A stretch of 47,325 bases of DNA from Candidatus Terrybacteria bacterium RIFCSPHIGHO2_01_FULL_43_35 (GTDB taxonomy: Bacteria > Patescibacteriota > Minisyncoccia > Terrybacterales > GWB1-40-14). The notes beneath the pieces are model-generated. The model had not been told where the DNA came from. It ran no database searches and saw nothing but the letters and a program-made list of their open reading frames with translations. A program made the position numbers and the translations under genes. Positions 16,489 through 25,452 of this stretch are shown here, piece by piece. The DNA lies in contig MHSR01000001.1 in the NCBI GenBank assembly GCA_001822815.1, positions 1 to 47,325 of the forward strand, in the 5' to 3' direction. The stretch's first letter is position 1. The number at the start of each line of letters is the position of its first letter.

Positions 16489-17337
16489 ATGATTTCTGAA
16501 CTTCTTCCGCGTTACTGCGAAGAATACAAAAAAGATATCGTATATACGGTTATAAGATCCATAATTGTTGAAGGACATGAGGTGGCGTGGATGGAGTATA
16601 CGGGACACATTGCGTACGACATTATGGGTCAGGGTCGAGAAGGGCAATCTTTTGTCGGTCGTGCGCTTTACTGTGAATGTGATTTTATCGAAGGCGTCGG
16701 CTGGAGAATAAAAGGCGGCCAAAGATATAGTTTGGATGGCGGAGAAAAATGCCTGTATCGCAAGGCGGCTGTTTATCTGCGCCATCTTGAATTGCGCAGA
16801 GAATATCTTTCTCGTTTCCAAGACGAAGAATCATGGGGCGATTCATTTGTCTTGCGTCAGCATATAAACGAGATAATCTTGGATCTTGTTGAAAAGGCCA
16901 AGGTCGGGGAATTTATTGAAGATGGTAGCGGTGCCGCATTTTGGGACGGATACTTTTATCTACAAACCGTAGCTGATATCACCGATCAATTCATCGGGCA
17001 TCTTTGGGAAAACGTACATCAATTAGTCGAAGAGAAAAAGATTGGCCTTGAAGGTGCTGTTATCCAGCCATATCGCGAGCCGCCTCCTCCAGAATGGGTA
17101 GAATTTTCTCGTATTGAAGACAAGGGTTGGGTTGGTATTGCTTCCTTGCCCGGACATCGCAAAATGGCGCGTGAATGGAGGCTTGAAGTTTTGAAGCCAG
17201 ACGGTATCCCGGCATATAGACATATTCCTGGTTTGGTTCTTACGCATGACCCCGAATTTGGTCCGGACGTAGAGGACGTTGCGCGAGTCGAACAAAAACT
17301 TCGCCAGCTTATTAAAAGTGCGAAGAAAAGAAAATAA
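16489..17337 (+). CDS. Unidentified 282-aa soluble protein
   Basis: The start at 16489 has a good Shine-Dalgarno site (AAGGGGAG, 8 bases upstream). An earlier in-frame ATG at 16456 lies inside the hairpin repeat. The protein (MISELLPRYCEEYKKDIVYT...) is rich in Glu, Tyr and Trp, has no membrane segment, and carries a proline cluster (YREPPPPEW near residues 197-205). The C-terminus is basic (IKSAKKRK). I do not recognise the family. With its own RBS and a terminator behind it, it appears to be an independent unit unrelated to the pilus genes. Confidence 0.75.
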   Translation: MISELLPRYCEEYKKDIVYTVIRSIIVEGHEVAWMEYTGHIAYDIMGQGREGQSFVGRALYCECDFIEGVGWRIKGGQRYSLDGGEKCLYRKAAVYLRHLELRREYLSRFQDEESWGDSFVLRQHINEIILDLVEKAKVGEFIEDGSGAAFWDGYFYLQTVADITDQFIGHLWENVHQLVEEKKIGLEGAVIQPYREPPPPEWVEFSRIEDKGWVGIASLPGHRKMAREWRLEVLKPDGIPAYRHIPGLVLTHDPEFGPDVEDVARVEQKLRQLIKSAKKRK

Positions 17338-17344
17338 GCAGATG

Positions 17345-17378
17345 AACCGCTTTCTGGTTTAATGAAAGCGGTTTTTAT
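17345..17378 (+). terminator. Terminator after the 282-aa gene
   Basis: AACCGCTTTC...GAAAGCGGTT followed by TTTATT, 7 bases after the stop. It slightly overlaps the end of comF on the opposite strand. Confidence 0.8.
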
Positions 17379-18064
17379 TCTTTCGCCACAACCGCGGCCC
17401 AAACCGAACGCGCGCCATTTTGTTTTAAAATAATCGCACATTCTTTTAAAGTTGAGCAGGTTGTGGCCACATCATCTATCAACAAGATATTCCTGTTTTG
17501 TATTTTTTCGGCATCGTCTATAGCGAATGCGCCGCGTACGTTTTCCTCGCGTAATTTACGCGATAATCCAAGCTGTGGTGTTGTACTCCTTCGTCTTTGC
17601 AATATCTCATCTTCGGCTAGCTCTACTCCTAACAGTCGTGAAACCGTTTGGGCTATCAGAAATGATTGGTTAAAGCCGCGCGAGCGAAGGCGTTCATTAG
17701 ACAGCGGGATAGGGACGGCCAAAAGATTATATTTAACATAGTCGGGTATAGTGTAGTGTAGGGCATGGGCCAGCGTAGCCCCAAGCGGTTGGGCTAGGTC
17801 TTTTACAAAAAGATATTTAAGATTATGTATAGCCGTTTTGCCTATGGGGTGGTGATACGGCATGGCCACAACAAACCTTTTTAAATAAAGCTTAACGTTA
17901 CAGTTCTGACAAATTTTACCTTCAACCAGTCTTTTTGAGCATACCGGGCAAATGATATTTACATATTCAAAAAGCGTTCCATGACACTTTGAACACAAAA
18001 AGCCGCGTTTTAGTTCTGTGCCGCAACCTATGCAATTATACGGGAAAATTAAGTCGTTTATCAT
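17375..18064 (-). CDS. comF: ComF family phosphoribosyltransferase-like protein
   Basis: A 229-aa protein. The N-terminus has zinc-finger cysteines in pairs (CIGCG, CSKC, CPVC, CQNC), followed by a PRTase-like domain with the PRPP loop NILLIDDVATTCST near the C-terminus and the family motif RGFNQSFLIAQ. ComF/ComFC proteins are needed for DNA uptake in naturally competent bacteria, probably after import. Here the gene is divergent from the pilus operon that starts 67 bases away, which fits competence but does not prove it. Confidence 0.92.
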   Translation of the reverse strand: MINDLIFPYNCIGCGTELKRGFLCSKCHGTLFEYVNIICPVCSKRLVEGKICQNCNVKLYLKRFVVAMPYHHPIGKTAIHNLKYLFVKDLAQPLGATLAHALHYTIPDYVKYNLLAVPIPLSNERLRSRGFNQSFLIAQTVSRLLGVELAEDEILQRRRSTTPQLGLSRKLREENVRGAFAIDDAEKIQNRNILLIDDVATTCSTLKECAIILKQNGARSVWAAVVAKE

Positions 18065-18120
18065 ATTTTTTACTGCCCCAATCCTTTAAATATATGCTTT
18101 TGTGGCTACAAGGCCCATGG

Positions 18121-18126
18121 TATAAT
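18121..18126 (+). promoter_or_regulatory. -10 box of the pilus operon
   Basis: TATAAT ends 4 bases before the first pilM ATG (18131), or 7 before the second ATG. The transcript is likely leaderless. Confidence 0.6.
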
Positions 18127-18130
18127 AATA

Positions 18131-19243
18131 ATGATGATTTGGAACCCATTCACTAGAAAGCCGAGGGGATTTTTAGGTATTGATATCGGTACTTCTTCAG
18201 TTAAGGTTGTTGAACTTGCCGGTGTCAAAAAGGGCGGCATCGCGCTTGGAACTTATGGCGAGCTTAAAGCCTACGGATATTTGAAGAGGCTTTCTGACCC
18301 GATACAGGGCAGTTCTTTACAGATGCTTGATAGCGAGGTGGCCGAAATGATCAAACGCATTTTGGATGAGTGTAATGCCAAAAGTAGTGCCGCTTCAATG
18401 TCTATTCCGGTTTTCTCTTCATTTTTCACATTACTGGAGCTGCCGTCAATGAGCGATAAGGAATTGGCCAATGCCATACCTTTTCAGGCTCGTCAGCTTG
18501 TGCCCATACCCATATCCGAAGTTGTTTTGGATTGGGAAATAATCGGACGTTTTAATCCGCGGGCCGACTCGCCAAACGCGCAAGAACGTCTCTTGGTTTT
18601 GTTGGTGGCGGTTCCACGTGAAGTAGTGGATAAATATGTCCGTGTGGCAAAACTTGCTGGCGTGGAGTTGCGCGGTCTTGAAGTAGAAACCTTTAGCATG
18701 GTGCGTGCTCTTTTGCGCGATAATGAAGATACGAATCTTTTGCTTGATATCGGCGCGCGTTCCACCAATATAACCATAGTTGATGGAGGGGCAATACGCA
18801 TGAGCCACAATTTGGATATTTCTGGTAATGAATTTACAAGAGCATTGGCGCATTCTTTGGGAGTAAATATGAAAAGAGCCGAAGAGCATAAAATTACCAG
18901 CGGTATTTTACAAAAAGGAGGAGAGCTTGAATCTTCTAGAGCGTTGATTCCGCTGATAGATGCCATTATGCAGGATGCCGAAAAAATAATGAATATATAT
19001 TACCGTAAGTACGGACATAAAGTTGTAAGAATCATGTTGGGTGGAGGAAGCACTAATCTGCCCGGTTTGGTTGAATACCTCTCTTCGCGTTTCGGAAAAG
19101 AAGTTGTTGTTGGTGATCCGTTCCACGGTATTGTTTTCCCCAATATCCTTGAGCCAATTATTAGGGATATCGGTCCGGCTTTTTCCGTGAGCGTAGGTTT
19201 GGCCTTAAGAGAGCTTGTGCCTCAGAAAACTTTTGCAAAATAA
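18131..19243 (+). CDS. pilM: Type IV pilus assembly ATPase-like protein PilM
   Basis: A 370-aa cytoplasmic actin-like protein. The phosphate-1 motif is FLGIDIGTSSVKVVEL (about residues 14-29), and the later nucleotide motifs LLLDIGARSTNITIVDGG and RIMLGGGSTNLPGL are clear. PilM forms a cytoplasmic ring that binds the N-terminal tail of PilN and links the platform to the motors. It is the first gene of the run pilM-pilN-pilO-118aa-pilB, with short gaps throughout. Confidence 0.94.
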   Translation: MMIWNPFTRKPRGFLGIDIGTSSVKVVELAGVKKGGIALGTYGELKAYGYLKRLSDPIQGSSLQMLDSEVAEMIKRILDECNAKSSAASMSIPVFSSFFTLLELPSMSDKELANAIPFQARQLVPIPISEVVLDWEIIGRFNPRADSPNAQERLLVLLVAVPREVVDKYVRVAKLAGVELRGLEVETFSMVRALLRDNEDTNLLLDIGARSTNITIVDGGAIRMSHNLDISGNEFTRALAHSLGVNMKRAEEHKITSGILQKGGELESSRALIPLIDAIMQDAEKIMNIYYRKYGHKVVRIMLGGGSTNLPGLVEYLSSRFGKEVVVGDPFHGIVFPNILEPIIRDIGPAFSVSVGLALRELVPQKTFAK

Positions 19244-19252
19244 TTCATAAAA

Positions 19253-19834
19253 ATGGCTATAACCATCACATCTAAGGGCTATGGAGATGTAAAGAAATCC
19301 GTCAATTACGGCTCTTCAACCAATTTCATTTTTATTGCTTCAGTTGTTATTTTTTCCAGCGTGATGCTGGTTTGGCTTGGGCTTTTCGCGGTTAATTTTT
19401 CTGTTCAGAACCAGAGCAATGATTTAAGTGATCAGCGCGCGAAACTTGAAAAAGAAAAAAACGCGGTCAAGCCCAAGGAAACAAAACTTCTGGACGTACA
19501 AAAAAGAATCTCACAGATAAACAAAATCATCCAAACTCATCCCAACGGCAAATATTTATTTGATACTTTGGCCAAGGGGACACGAGGAGATGTAAAGTTT
19601 AGAAATGCTCGTGTTGATTTTATCAACGGGACGCTAACCATGGATGGTGAAGCGGCCACTTATCCGGCATTGTCATTGCAGTTATTGGCATTCGAGCCGA
19701 GTTTTCAGAACTGGATACGTTCTATGCAGATAAAAAACATAAAGCGTGTTGTTGATGCGTCCGGGAGCGCCGGTGCCGTATCTTTCAATTTGTTTATAAC
19801 CTTCGATCAAAAAATACTTCTTAACAAGGATTAA
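19253..19834 (+). CDS. pilN: Pilus assembly protein PilN-like
   Basis: A 193-aa bitopic membrane protein: a short cytoplasmic tail, one membrane helix (about residues 26-48), a coiled coil (LSDQRAKLEKEKNAV...), then a ferredoxin-like periplasmic domain. Sequence similarity to classical PilN is weak. The call rests on topology and on the position between pilM (9 bases upstream) and a PilO-like gene. No INLLP-type tail for PilM binding is seen; the N-terminus reads MAITITSKGYGDVKKS. Confidence 0.75.
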   Translation: MAITITSKGYGDVKKSVNYGSSTNFIFIASVVIFSSVMLVWLGLFAVNFSVQNQSNDLSDQRAKLEKEKNAVKPKETKLLDVQKRISQINKIIQTHPNGKYLFDTLAKGTRGDVKFRNARVDFINGTLTMDGEAATYPALSLQLLAFEPSFQNWIRSMQIKNIKRVVDASGSAGAVSFNLFITFDQKILLNKD

Positions 19835-19867
19835 TTTTAAAATCACCCCTTAAAAGAATTGTTATTT

Positions 19868-20449
19868 ATGGATTTCAGGATAATCGTTTCAATTTTTCTT
19901 TTACTCGGCAGTTTTGTTGGTGCGGCTTTAGGCGCGTTTCCTGCATGGCAGTCCATAAGCGAATCTATCATCGCCAAAAAAGACGTTGAACGGCACGTGC
20001 GGGATTTAGGGGTGTATTTTAACAACCTTAAAAAATTAGAGGCCGATATTAAAAATAACATTGATGTTGAAAAATGTACCAGATTGAATAACATCGCCCC
20101 AGCCGGAGTAGATCTGCCGCAATTATTGATTCAGTTTGATAATTTGGCCGCTATTTATCAAGCCCGTCTTGGCTCCATAAATATTAATGAACCCACGAGT
20201 ATTTCGGAGGAGGCTGGATCGGTTAAGACATCCGGCTTGTCCCTGGAGATTCCCATAACTAATTTTAATCAAATCTTTCAGTTTTTTGACGATTTATACT
20301 ATTTAGAAAGGCTTACGGACATAAAAGCCGTAGATTTAAATGTTCCAGATCTAACCAAACCCGAAGAGAAAGTTTCGGTGTTGAATAACTTGAGGGTGGC
20401 AGTTTTCAGTTCGATTCGTGCTTTGGACTGCGATAATTTAACAAAATAG
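19868..20449 (+). CDS. pilO: Pilus assembly protein PilO-like
   Basis: A 193-aa bitopic protein: one N-terminal membrane helix (about 4-26), a helical stretch, and a C-terminal alpha/beta domain (LSLEIPITNFNQIFQFFDDL...) with the PilO-type pattern of a sequence-binding loop followed by a phase of beta strands. The ATG at 19868 is chosen; a TTG at 19859 would add three residues. PilO pairs with PilN in the platform complex. Assignment is by topology and order. Confidence 0.75.
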   Translation: MDFRIIVSIFLLLGSFVGAALGAFPAWQSISESIIAKKDVERHVRDLGVYFNNLKKLEADIKNNIDVEKCTRLNNIAPAGVDLPQLLIQFDNLAAIYQARLGSININEPTSISEEAGSVKTSGLSLEIPITNFNQIFQFFDDLYYLERLTDIKAVDLNVPDLTKPEEKVSVLNNLRVAVFSSIRALDCDNLTK

Positions 20450-20451
20450 TT

Positions 20452-20808
20452 ATGCTTCTGCCAAAGATAAGTACTGCATCAAAAATTAAGTCTATAGATT
20501 TAGGAGGCGGCATGTTTGATTTTTTCCGCCGCCACTTGTTCCAGATTTTCTTCGCGGCGTGGTTTATTACCATGGTTATTGTCGTGGCTTTTATGTATGT
20601 TGAAATAAACAGAGAATTAAATGCTCCGATAGCCGAACGCACTTCCGCAAAGTTTAAGCTTGAGAAATTAGACACAAGCATTTTTAACAACCCTATTTTC
20701 AAGAATCTTCGTACCGTGGGTTCGCGCCCTCAAGAAATAGATTATAAACAGTGCCTGGGTGTGCCCGGTCGGCCCAGCGCCTTTACAGAGTTTGTGCCAT
20801 GCCCGTAA
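20452..20808 (+). CDS. Small bitopic protein of the pilus operon
   Basis: A 118-aa protein with one membrane helix (about residues 29-49) and a short outer region ending in Cys and Pro-rich sequence. It occupies the place of pilP in classical operons, but it lacks a lipobox and the PilP beta-domain. It cannot bind a secretin if none exists, as the lack of pilQ suggests. The 3' end overlaps the pilB start by ten bases. The role is unknown; it may be a clade-specific platform part. Confidence 0.7.
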   Translation: MLLPKISTASKIKSIDLGGGMFDFFRRHLFQIFFAAWFITMVIVVAFMYVEINRELNAPIAERTSAKFKLEKLDTSIFNNPIFKNLRTVGSRPQEIDYKQCLGVPGRPSAFTEFVPCP

Positions 20809-22613
20809 CAAAACCACCAACTTCATCCGGATCCATTTCGCATCCTCACGGTAAAGCTTCGGGTACCCAGGATTTTATAGACCATCTCGTAAAAGAGAAA
20901 GTTATTTCATTGCAGCAAGCTAAGGATGTTTTAAATGAAGCCTCACGATTGAATAAGCCAGTCGAAGCCGCAATTTTATCCAAGGAGATTATGAATGAAG
21001 AGGATTTGCTGGCGGAAAAAGCCTCTTTTTTGGGCCTAGACTGGCGTTTGATCCCCACAGAGCAGAAGATACCCGAAGCAATACTTTCACAGATACCAGA
21101 GGAAGCCGCAAAAACTTATCGCATGGTGCCTCTGGCGCGCGACGGCAACATTTTGGAAGTCGGCATGATAACTCCAGAAGATGTCCGGGCCCAGGAAGCA
21201 TTGCAATTTATTGCGGCTCGCAACAATTTTATACCCAAACGCATTCTAATTTCTCCTATAGGTTATGAAGTAATTGTGAGGCAATACCGAAGTTTGGGCG
21301 GTGAGGTTACGGCTGCGCTTGGCGAATTGGAAAAAGAACTTCAAAAGACCGAAGAAATCGAAACTAGGCCAGCGCCGCAGCGCACCGTTGGAGAAATTCT
21401 TGAAGAAGAAGCTCCTATAGTTAAAATGGTTTCGGTCATTTTGAGACATGCTTCTGAAGGAGGGGCTTCCGATATACACATAGAACCCTTAGGCGATAGG
21501 TTGCGTGTCCGTTTCCGTATGGATGGCATACTGCATACATCCATCCTTTTACCTATAGCCGTGCATCCGGCCATAGTTTCAAGAATTAAAATCCTCGCCA
21601 ATCTTAAAATAGATGAGACAAGATTACCTCAAGATGGCCGTTTCCATGCTGTCATGGAGGGTAAAGAATTTGATTTTCGCGTCGCAACGCTTCCAACCGC
21701 CAATGGCGAAAAAGTAACTATCCGTGTTTTGGACCCCACAACTGGCGTAAAAAGCTTGGGTGACTTGGGCGTTGTGGGTCATAACCGACAGGTTATTGAA
21801 GGCGGCATTAGAAAACCTTACGGTATGATCCTTATTTCAGGACCTACGGGTTCAGGCAAATCAACAACTCTTTATGCATTACTTAAGATTCTTAATAAAG
21901 AGGTCGTAAATATAGTAAGCTTGGAAGATCCTATTGAATATACTATTGACGGCGTTAATCAGTCGCAGATACACGAAGACATCGGTTATACATTTTCATC
22001 GGGCTTAAGGCACATTTTGCGGGGTGACCCCAACGTTATAATGGTAGGCGAGATACGCGATTCCGACACGGCCAAGTTAGCCATACATGCAGCTCTAACC
22101 GGACATTTAGTTTTGACCACTATACATACTAATAATGCAGTGGGTATAATCCCGCGAATTATAGATATGGGCGTTGAACCATTTCTTGTCCCGTCTTCGG
22201 TTGCAGTAGGCATTGCCCAGCGTCTGGTACAAAAATTATGCAACAATTGCAAGACTATTGTTTCTCCCGAAAGAGGGAACCTGGCTATTATAGAACGTGA
22301 ATTGAAGAATCTGCCGGAAGAAGAAAAAAAGCGCATACCGGCCGGACCCATTAAAGTTTGGAACGCGCCTGGATGCGATAAGTGCGCAGGGCATGGAACA
22401 AAGGGGCGCATAGCCATTTTTGAATCTTTCGATATGACGCAGGAAATGGAGCAGATAATCGTTGACGATCTAACCGAAGGCAAGATACTTGAAGAAATAA
22501 AACGTCAAGGCATGGTGACTATGCTTCAGGACGGAATCTTGAAAGCTCTGGAGGGCATAGTTTCAATAGAAGAAGTATTGAGGGTCGTTGAAGAGCACGA
22601 ATCAAATAGTTAA
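20799..22613 (+). CDS. pilB: Pilus extension ATPase PilB (GspE family)
   Basis: A 604-aa hexameric motor ATPase. It has an N-terminal GspE/MshEN domain (LAEKASFLGLDWRLIP), an Asp box (DIHIEP), Walker A GPTGSGKST near residue 349, Walker B with NVIMVGEIRDSDTA near 410-425, a His box, and a zinc-binding tetracysteine (CNNC, CDKC). The ATG at 20799 overlaps the end of the 118-aa gene. The frame continues upstream to 20751, but that stretch is the other gene read in a different frame. It powers pilin addition. Confidence 0.95.
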   Translation: MPVTKPPTSSGSISHPHGKASGTQDFIDHLVKEKVISLQQAKDVLNEASRLNKPVEAAILSKEIMNEEDLLAEKASFLGLDWRLIPTEQKIPEAILSQIPEEAAKTYRMVPLARDGNILEVGMITPEDVRAQEALQFIAARNNFIPKRILISPIGYEVIVRQYRSLGGEVTAALGELEKELQKTEEIETRPAPQRTVGEILEEEAPIVKMVSVILRHASEGGASDIHIEPLGDRLRVRFRMDGILHTSILLPIAVHPAIVSRIKILANLKIDETRLPQDGRFHAVMEGKEFDFRVATLPTANGEKVTIRVLDPTTGVKSLGDLGVVGHNRQVIEGGIRKPYGMILISGPTGSGKSTTLYALLKILNKEVVNIVSLEDPIEYTIDGVNQSQIHEDIGYTFSSGLRHILRGDPNVIMVGEIRDSDTAKLAIHAALTGHLVLTTIHTNNAVGIIPRIIDMGVEPFLVPSSVAVGIAQRLVQKLCNNCKTIVSPERGNLAIIERELKNLPEEEKKRIPAGPIKVWNAPGCDKCAGHGTKGRIAIFESFDMTQEMEQIIVDDLTEGKILEEIKRQGMVTMLQDGILKALEGIVSIEEVLRVVEEHESNS

Positions 22614-22652
22614 AATATAATCAATAAAATTTAATCTAGATATAAAATAAGA

Positions 22653-22792
22653 ATCCCGTTAGGGACAGCATAGGCGTGTTATACTTAATTTATAAATTCA
22701 TACATATATTAATTTTTAATACATGAGTTAGGAAGCAATGTACGGGAGCGCTTTAGCTTCTTCCGTAAAGCGCTTCCTGTCTCTAACGGGAT
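22653..22792 (+). promoter_or_regulatory. CCCGTTAG element B: 140-bp leader of pilT
   Basis: The left arm ATCCCGTTAGGGACAG (22653-22668) pairs with CTGTCTCTAACGGGAT (22777-22792), with one G-U pair. The last two bases are the first two of the pilT ATG. The inner hairpin GGGAGCGCTTTA / TAAAGCGCTTCC keeps pairing through a G-U. TATAAA at 22641-22646 would place the transcript start at the first base of the element. Length and interior match elements A and C. Confidence 0.75.
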
Positions 22793-23858
22793 GAATTACG
22801 AACAAGAATTAGACGATTTACTATCAACGGTTGCGATGCAATCCGCATCAGATATTCATATTGCTGTCGGGCGCTATCCGACAATTAGAGTAGACGATTC
22901 TTTATTGCCGCTTTCTTCTAAAAAAATATTGATACCTGAAGATACCGAGAGTTTCGCCAAAGTTATAATGTCTAAAGCCCAATGGGAATTGTTTTTGGCG
23001 ACCAAAGAGATAGATTTAGGCTATTCATTTAAAGATAAGGCACGATTTCGCGTCAATATTTTCAGACAAAAAACTTTTATTTCTATAGTAATGCGCTTAA
23101 TCCCAGCGCATATAAGAACAGTAGATGAATTGGCCCTGCCGCCCATATTGCACGAGTTCACGCGTCATGCTCAAGGGTTTTTTCTTATGGTTGGGCCTGC
23201 CGGTCACGGCAAATCTACAACACTGGCCGCGCTTGTGGATGAAATTAATCACGAAAGAGCCGATCATATAATAACCATAGAAGATCCAATAGAATATTTA
23301 TATCAGCAAGACCGGTCAATTATTGACCAGCGTGAAGTGGGGATAGATACAAATGATTTCATTACCGCTTTACGTTCCGCCTTCCGTCAGGATCCGGATG
23401 TTATATTGGTTGGTGAAATGCGTGACGCCGAAACAATTTCCGCCGCACTGACAGCTGCTGAAACGGGCCATTTGATCTATTCAACTCTGCACACGAATAA
23501 TGCCGCCCAGACCATTGATCGTATAATAGATACCTTTCCTGCCGGGCAGCAGGGGCAGGTCCGCAATCAATTGGCTATGACCTTGACCGGCGTTGTTTCA
23601 GAAAGACTTATTCCTCGTCTTGAAGGAGGGCGAATACCTGCCTGTGAAGTTATGATAGCCACGCCGGCAGTGCGCAATTTGATCCGCGAGGCTAAAACTC
23701 ACGAGATAGATTTGGTCATTGAAACAAGTGCCGATGAGGGTATGATTTCGCTGAACCGCGCCTTGGCCGAGATGGCCAAAAAAAGAGAGATCTCTTTGGA
23801 AAACGCTGAACTTTATTCTTCAAATCCAAGCGAATTGCGCATGTTAATTGGACGGTAA
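22791..23858 (+). CDS. pilT: Pilus retraction ATPase PilT
   Basis: A 355-aa hexameric ATPase: Walker A VGPAGHGKST near residues 136-145, Asp box EDPIEYLY, Walker B RQDPDVILVGEMRDAET near 199-215, and His box TGHLIYSTLHTNNAAQTIDR. The length is normal for PilT. It drives pilus retraction, as needed for twitching and DNA uptake. It has its own leader (element B) rather than a short gap to pilB, so its expression is probably set separately from extension. Confidence 0.95.
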   Translation: MNYEQELDDLLSTVAMQSASDIHIAVGRYPTIRVDDSLLPLSSKKILIPEDTESFAKVIMSKAQWELFLATKEIDLGYSFKDKARFRVNIFRQKTFISIVMRLIPAHIRTVDELALPPILHEFTRHAQGFFLMVGPAGHGKSTTLAALVDEINHERADHIITIEDPIEYLYQQDRSIIDQREVGIDTNDFITALRSAFRQDPDVILVGEMRDAETISAALTAAETGHLIYSTLHTNNAAQTIDRIIDTFPAGQQGQVRNQLAMTLTGVVSERLIPRLEGGRIPACEVMIATPAVRNLIREAKTHEIDLVIETSADEGMISLNRALAEMAKKREISLENAELYSSNPSELRMLIGR

Positions 23859-23967
23859 ATTATAAATTAAAAAGTAAAAGCGGAAAATTAAAAATTCAGG
23901 GAATTCGCCATTGGCGGATCACGATAGTTTTTAGTTTTTCATTTTACGTTTTAAATTTTCAAAGGAA

Positions 23968-25176
23968 GTGTCCACTTATTTTTATCAGGCGCGCACCACA
24001 CAAGGCGAAATACAAACCGGGGTTATCGAAGCCGGCTCTCATGACGCGGCTGTTGCTGTTCTTCAGCGGCACGGGCTTTTTATTACTAACCTCGCCGAAA
24101 CGCAAAGCCGGTCTCTATTTAAGAAAGATTTTAAGCTTTTTGAGCGCATTAGCCGCAAAGAATTGGTAAATTTTTCACGGCAGATATCGGTCCTTTTCGA
24201 AGCGCGAGTCCCCCTGGTTGAATCCGTGCGTACGCTTGGCGAACAGACAAAAAATTTAACCTTCCGTAAGACCCTCATGGCTATCGCCACGGACGTTGAT
24301 TCGGGAAAACCATTTTCTGAAGCCTTAAGCCGTTTTCCAAAAGTTTTTTCGCCATTTTACGTTAATATAATTAAGTCTGGTGAGGCTTCCGGGCGCTTAG
24401 AGGAAGCTTTTAATTATCTAGCTGATTATTTAGACCGTGAATACGCGTTAATTTCTAAAGTCAGAGGAGCTTTTATATATCCCATTTTTGTTTTTGTGGT
24501 TTTCGTGGTCGTAACCGCTATTATGGTTGTTTTTATAGTGCCAAAACTTCAGGACGTATTGAACGAATCTGGGCAGCAATTTCCTTTGCCTACACGCGTT
24601 TTGATAGGCCTTTCGGGTTTTGCCAGAAGTTACGGCATTTTTTTACTGTTAGGTTTGGCTATAGCGGGCATAATGTTTTTTTACTACATCAAAACAAAAG
24701 AAGGCAAGGTTTGGTGGGATGCCGTTTCTTTGCGTATGCCGATTTTCGGCAATCTTCTAAAAAACATCTACGTTGCTCGCTTCAGCGATAATTTAGGAAC
24801 GTTGATATCCTCTGGTTTGCCTATAATTCAGGCAATAGGCATTACAAAAAATATTGTTGGTAATGAGATGTTTGCCCGCATGCTTGCGGAAGCAGAAGAG
24901 GCCGTCAAGCGCGGAGAGATGATAAATACGGTTGTTCATGGGCAGTGGTTTGTACCAGGTATGGTTGCCGAAATGATAGCGGTAGGTGAGAAGACTGGAA
25001 AGTTAGACGTAATCTTGGGACATGTTGCGCGTTTCTTCAGGCGAGAAGTTGATGTGGCCGTAGAAAATATAGTTTCGTTGATAGAGCCCATCTTGATTGT
25101 TTCTTTGGGGCTAATTGTGGCCGTGCTTGTTGCGGCAATCTTATTGCCGATATATAATTTAGCTAGTGCTTTTTAA
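23968..25176 (+). CDS. pilC: Inner-membrane platform protein PilC
   Basis: A 402-aa protein of the T2SSF/PilC family. It has two copies of the platform domain (each a helical cytoplasmic bundle; first with NFSRQISVLFEARVPLVESV, second with RFSDNLGTLISSGLPIIQAIG) and three membrane helices (about 170-200, 225-245, 370-400). The start is GTG with a Shine-Dalgarno AAAGGAA just upstream. The C-terminal LIEPILIVSLGLIVAVLV is typical. It couples the motors to pilin insertion. Confidence 0.94.
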   Translation: MSTYFYQARTTQGEIQTGVIEAGSHDAAVAVLQRHGLFITNLAETQSRSLFKKDFKLFERISRKELVNFSRQISVLFEARVPLVESVRTLGEQTKNLTFRKTLMAIATDVDSGKPFSEALSRFPKVFSPFYVNIIKSGEASGRLEEAFNYLADYLDREYALISKVRGAFIYPIFVFVVFVVVTAIMVVFIVPKLQDVLNESGQQFPLPTRVLIGLSGFARSYGIFLLLGLAIAGIMFFYYIKTKEGKVWWDAVSLRMPIFGNLLKNIYVARFSDNLGTLISSGLPIIQAIGITKNIVGNEMFARMLAEAEEAVKRGEMINTVVHGQWFVPGMVAEMIAVGEKTGKLDVILGHVARFFRREVDVAVENIVSLIEPILIVSLGLIVAVLVAAILLPIYNLASAF

Positions 25177-25245
25177 ATCAGCGTATAGCGATTAACGCAT
25201 GGCGCATAGTGTAGCGATCTAAACGTTTAATGCTAGATGCTTTAA

Positions 25246-25450
25246 ATCCCGTTAGAAGCCGCGATCGCAACAAATTAACAGTAAACCCCGTTAGAAAGTT
25301 ATTTCCGAAACTTTTATAGAGAATATTATATTTGATATGTTTGTGATGCGAGCTTTCTAACGGGGTAAAAATATCTATTTCGTATATATTATCAATACAA
25401 GTAATTTTGCAGATTTAAGATTATTGATCGCGATCTGCTTCTAACGGGAT
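25246..25450 (+). repeat. CCCGTTAG element D, interrupted by element E
   Basis: ATCCCGTTAGAAGC (25246-25259) and GCTTCTAACGGGAT (25437-25450) are perfectly complementary. A second helix GCGATC (25261-25266) / GATCGC (25426-25431) lies inside. Another complete element (E) is contained within it, and element C follows three bases later. The block fills the 400-base gap between pilC and the first pilin gene. Confidence 0.7.
25286..25365 (+). repeat. CCCGTTAG element E, nested inside D
   Basis: CCCCGTTAGAAAG (25286-25298) and CTTTCTAACGGGG (25353-25365) form a perfect 13-bp stem enclosing an A/T-rich loop of 54 bases. The nesting could come from insertion of one element into another, or from local duplication. 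Confidence 0.7.
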
Positions 25451-25452
25451 AA

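Noticed and set aside
20452-20808. pilP assignment for the 118-aa gene
   Set aside because: It has the right position, but no lipobox or PilP domain, and no secretin gene is seen.
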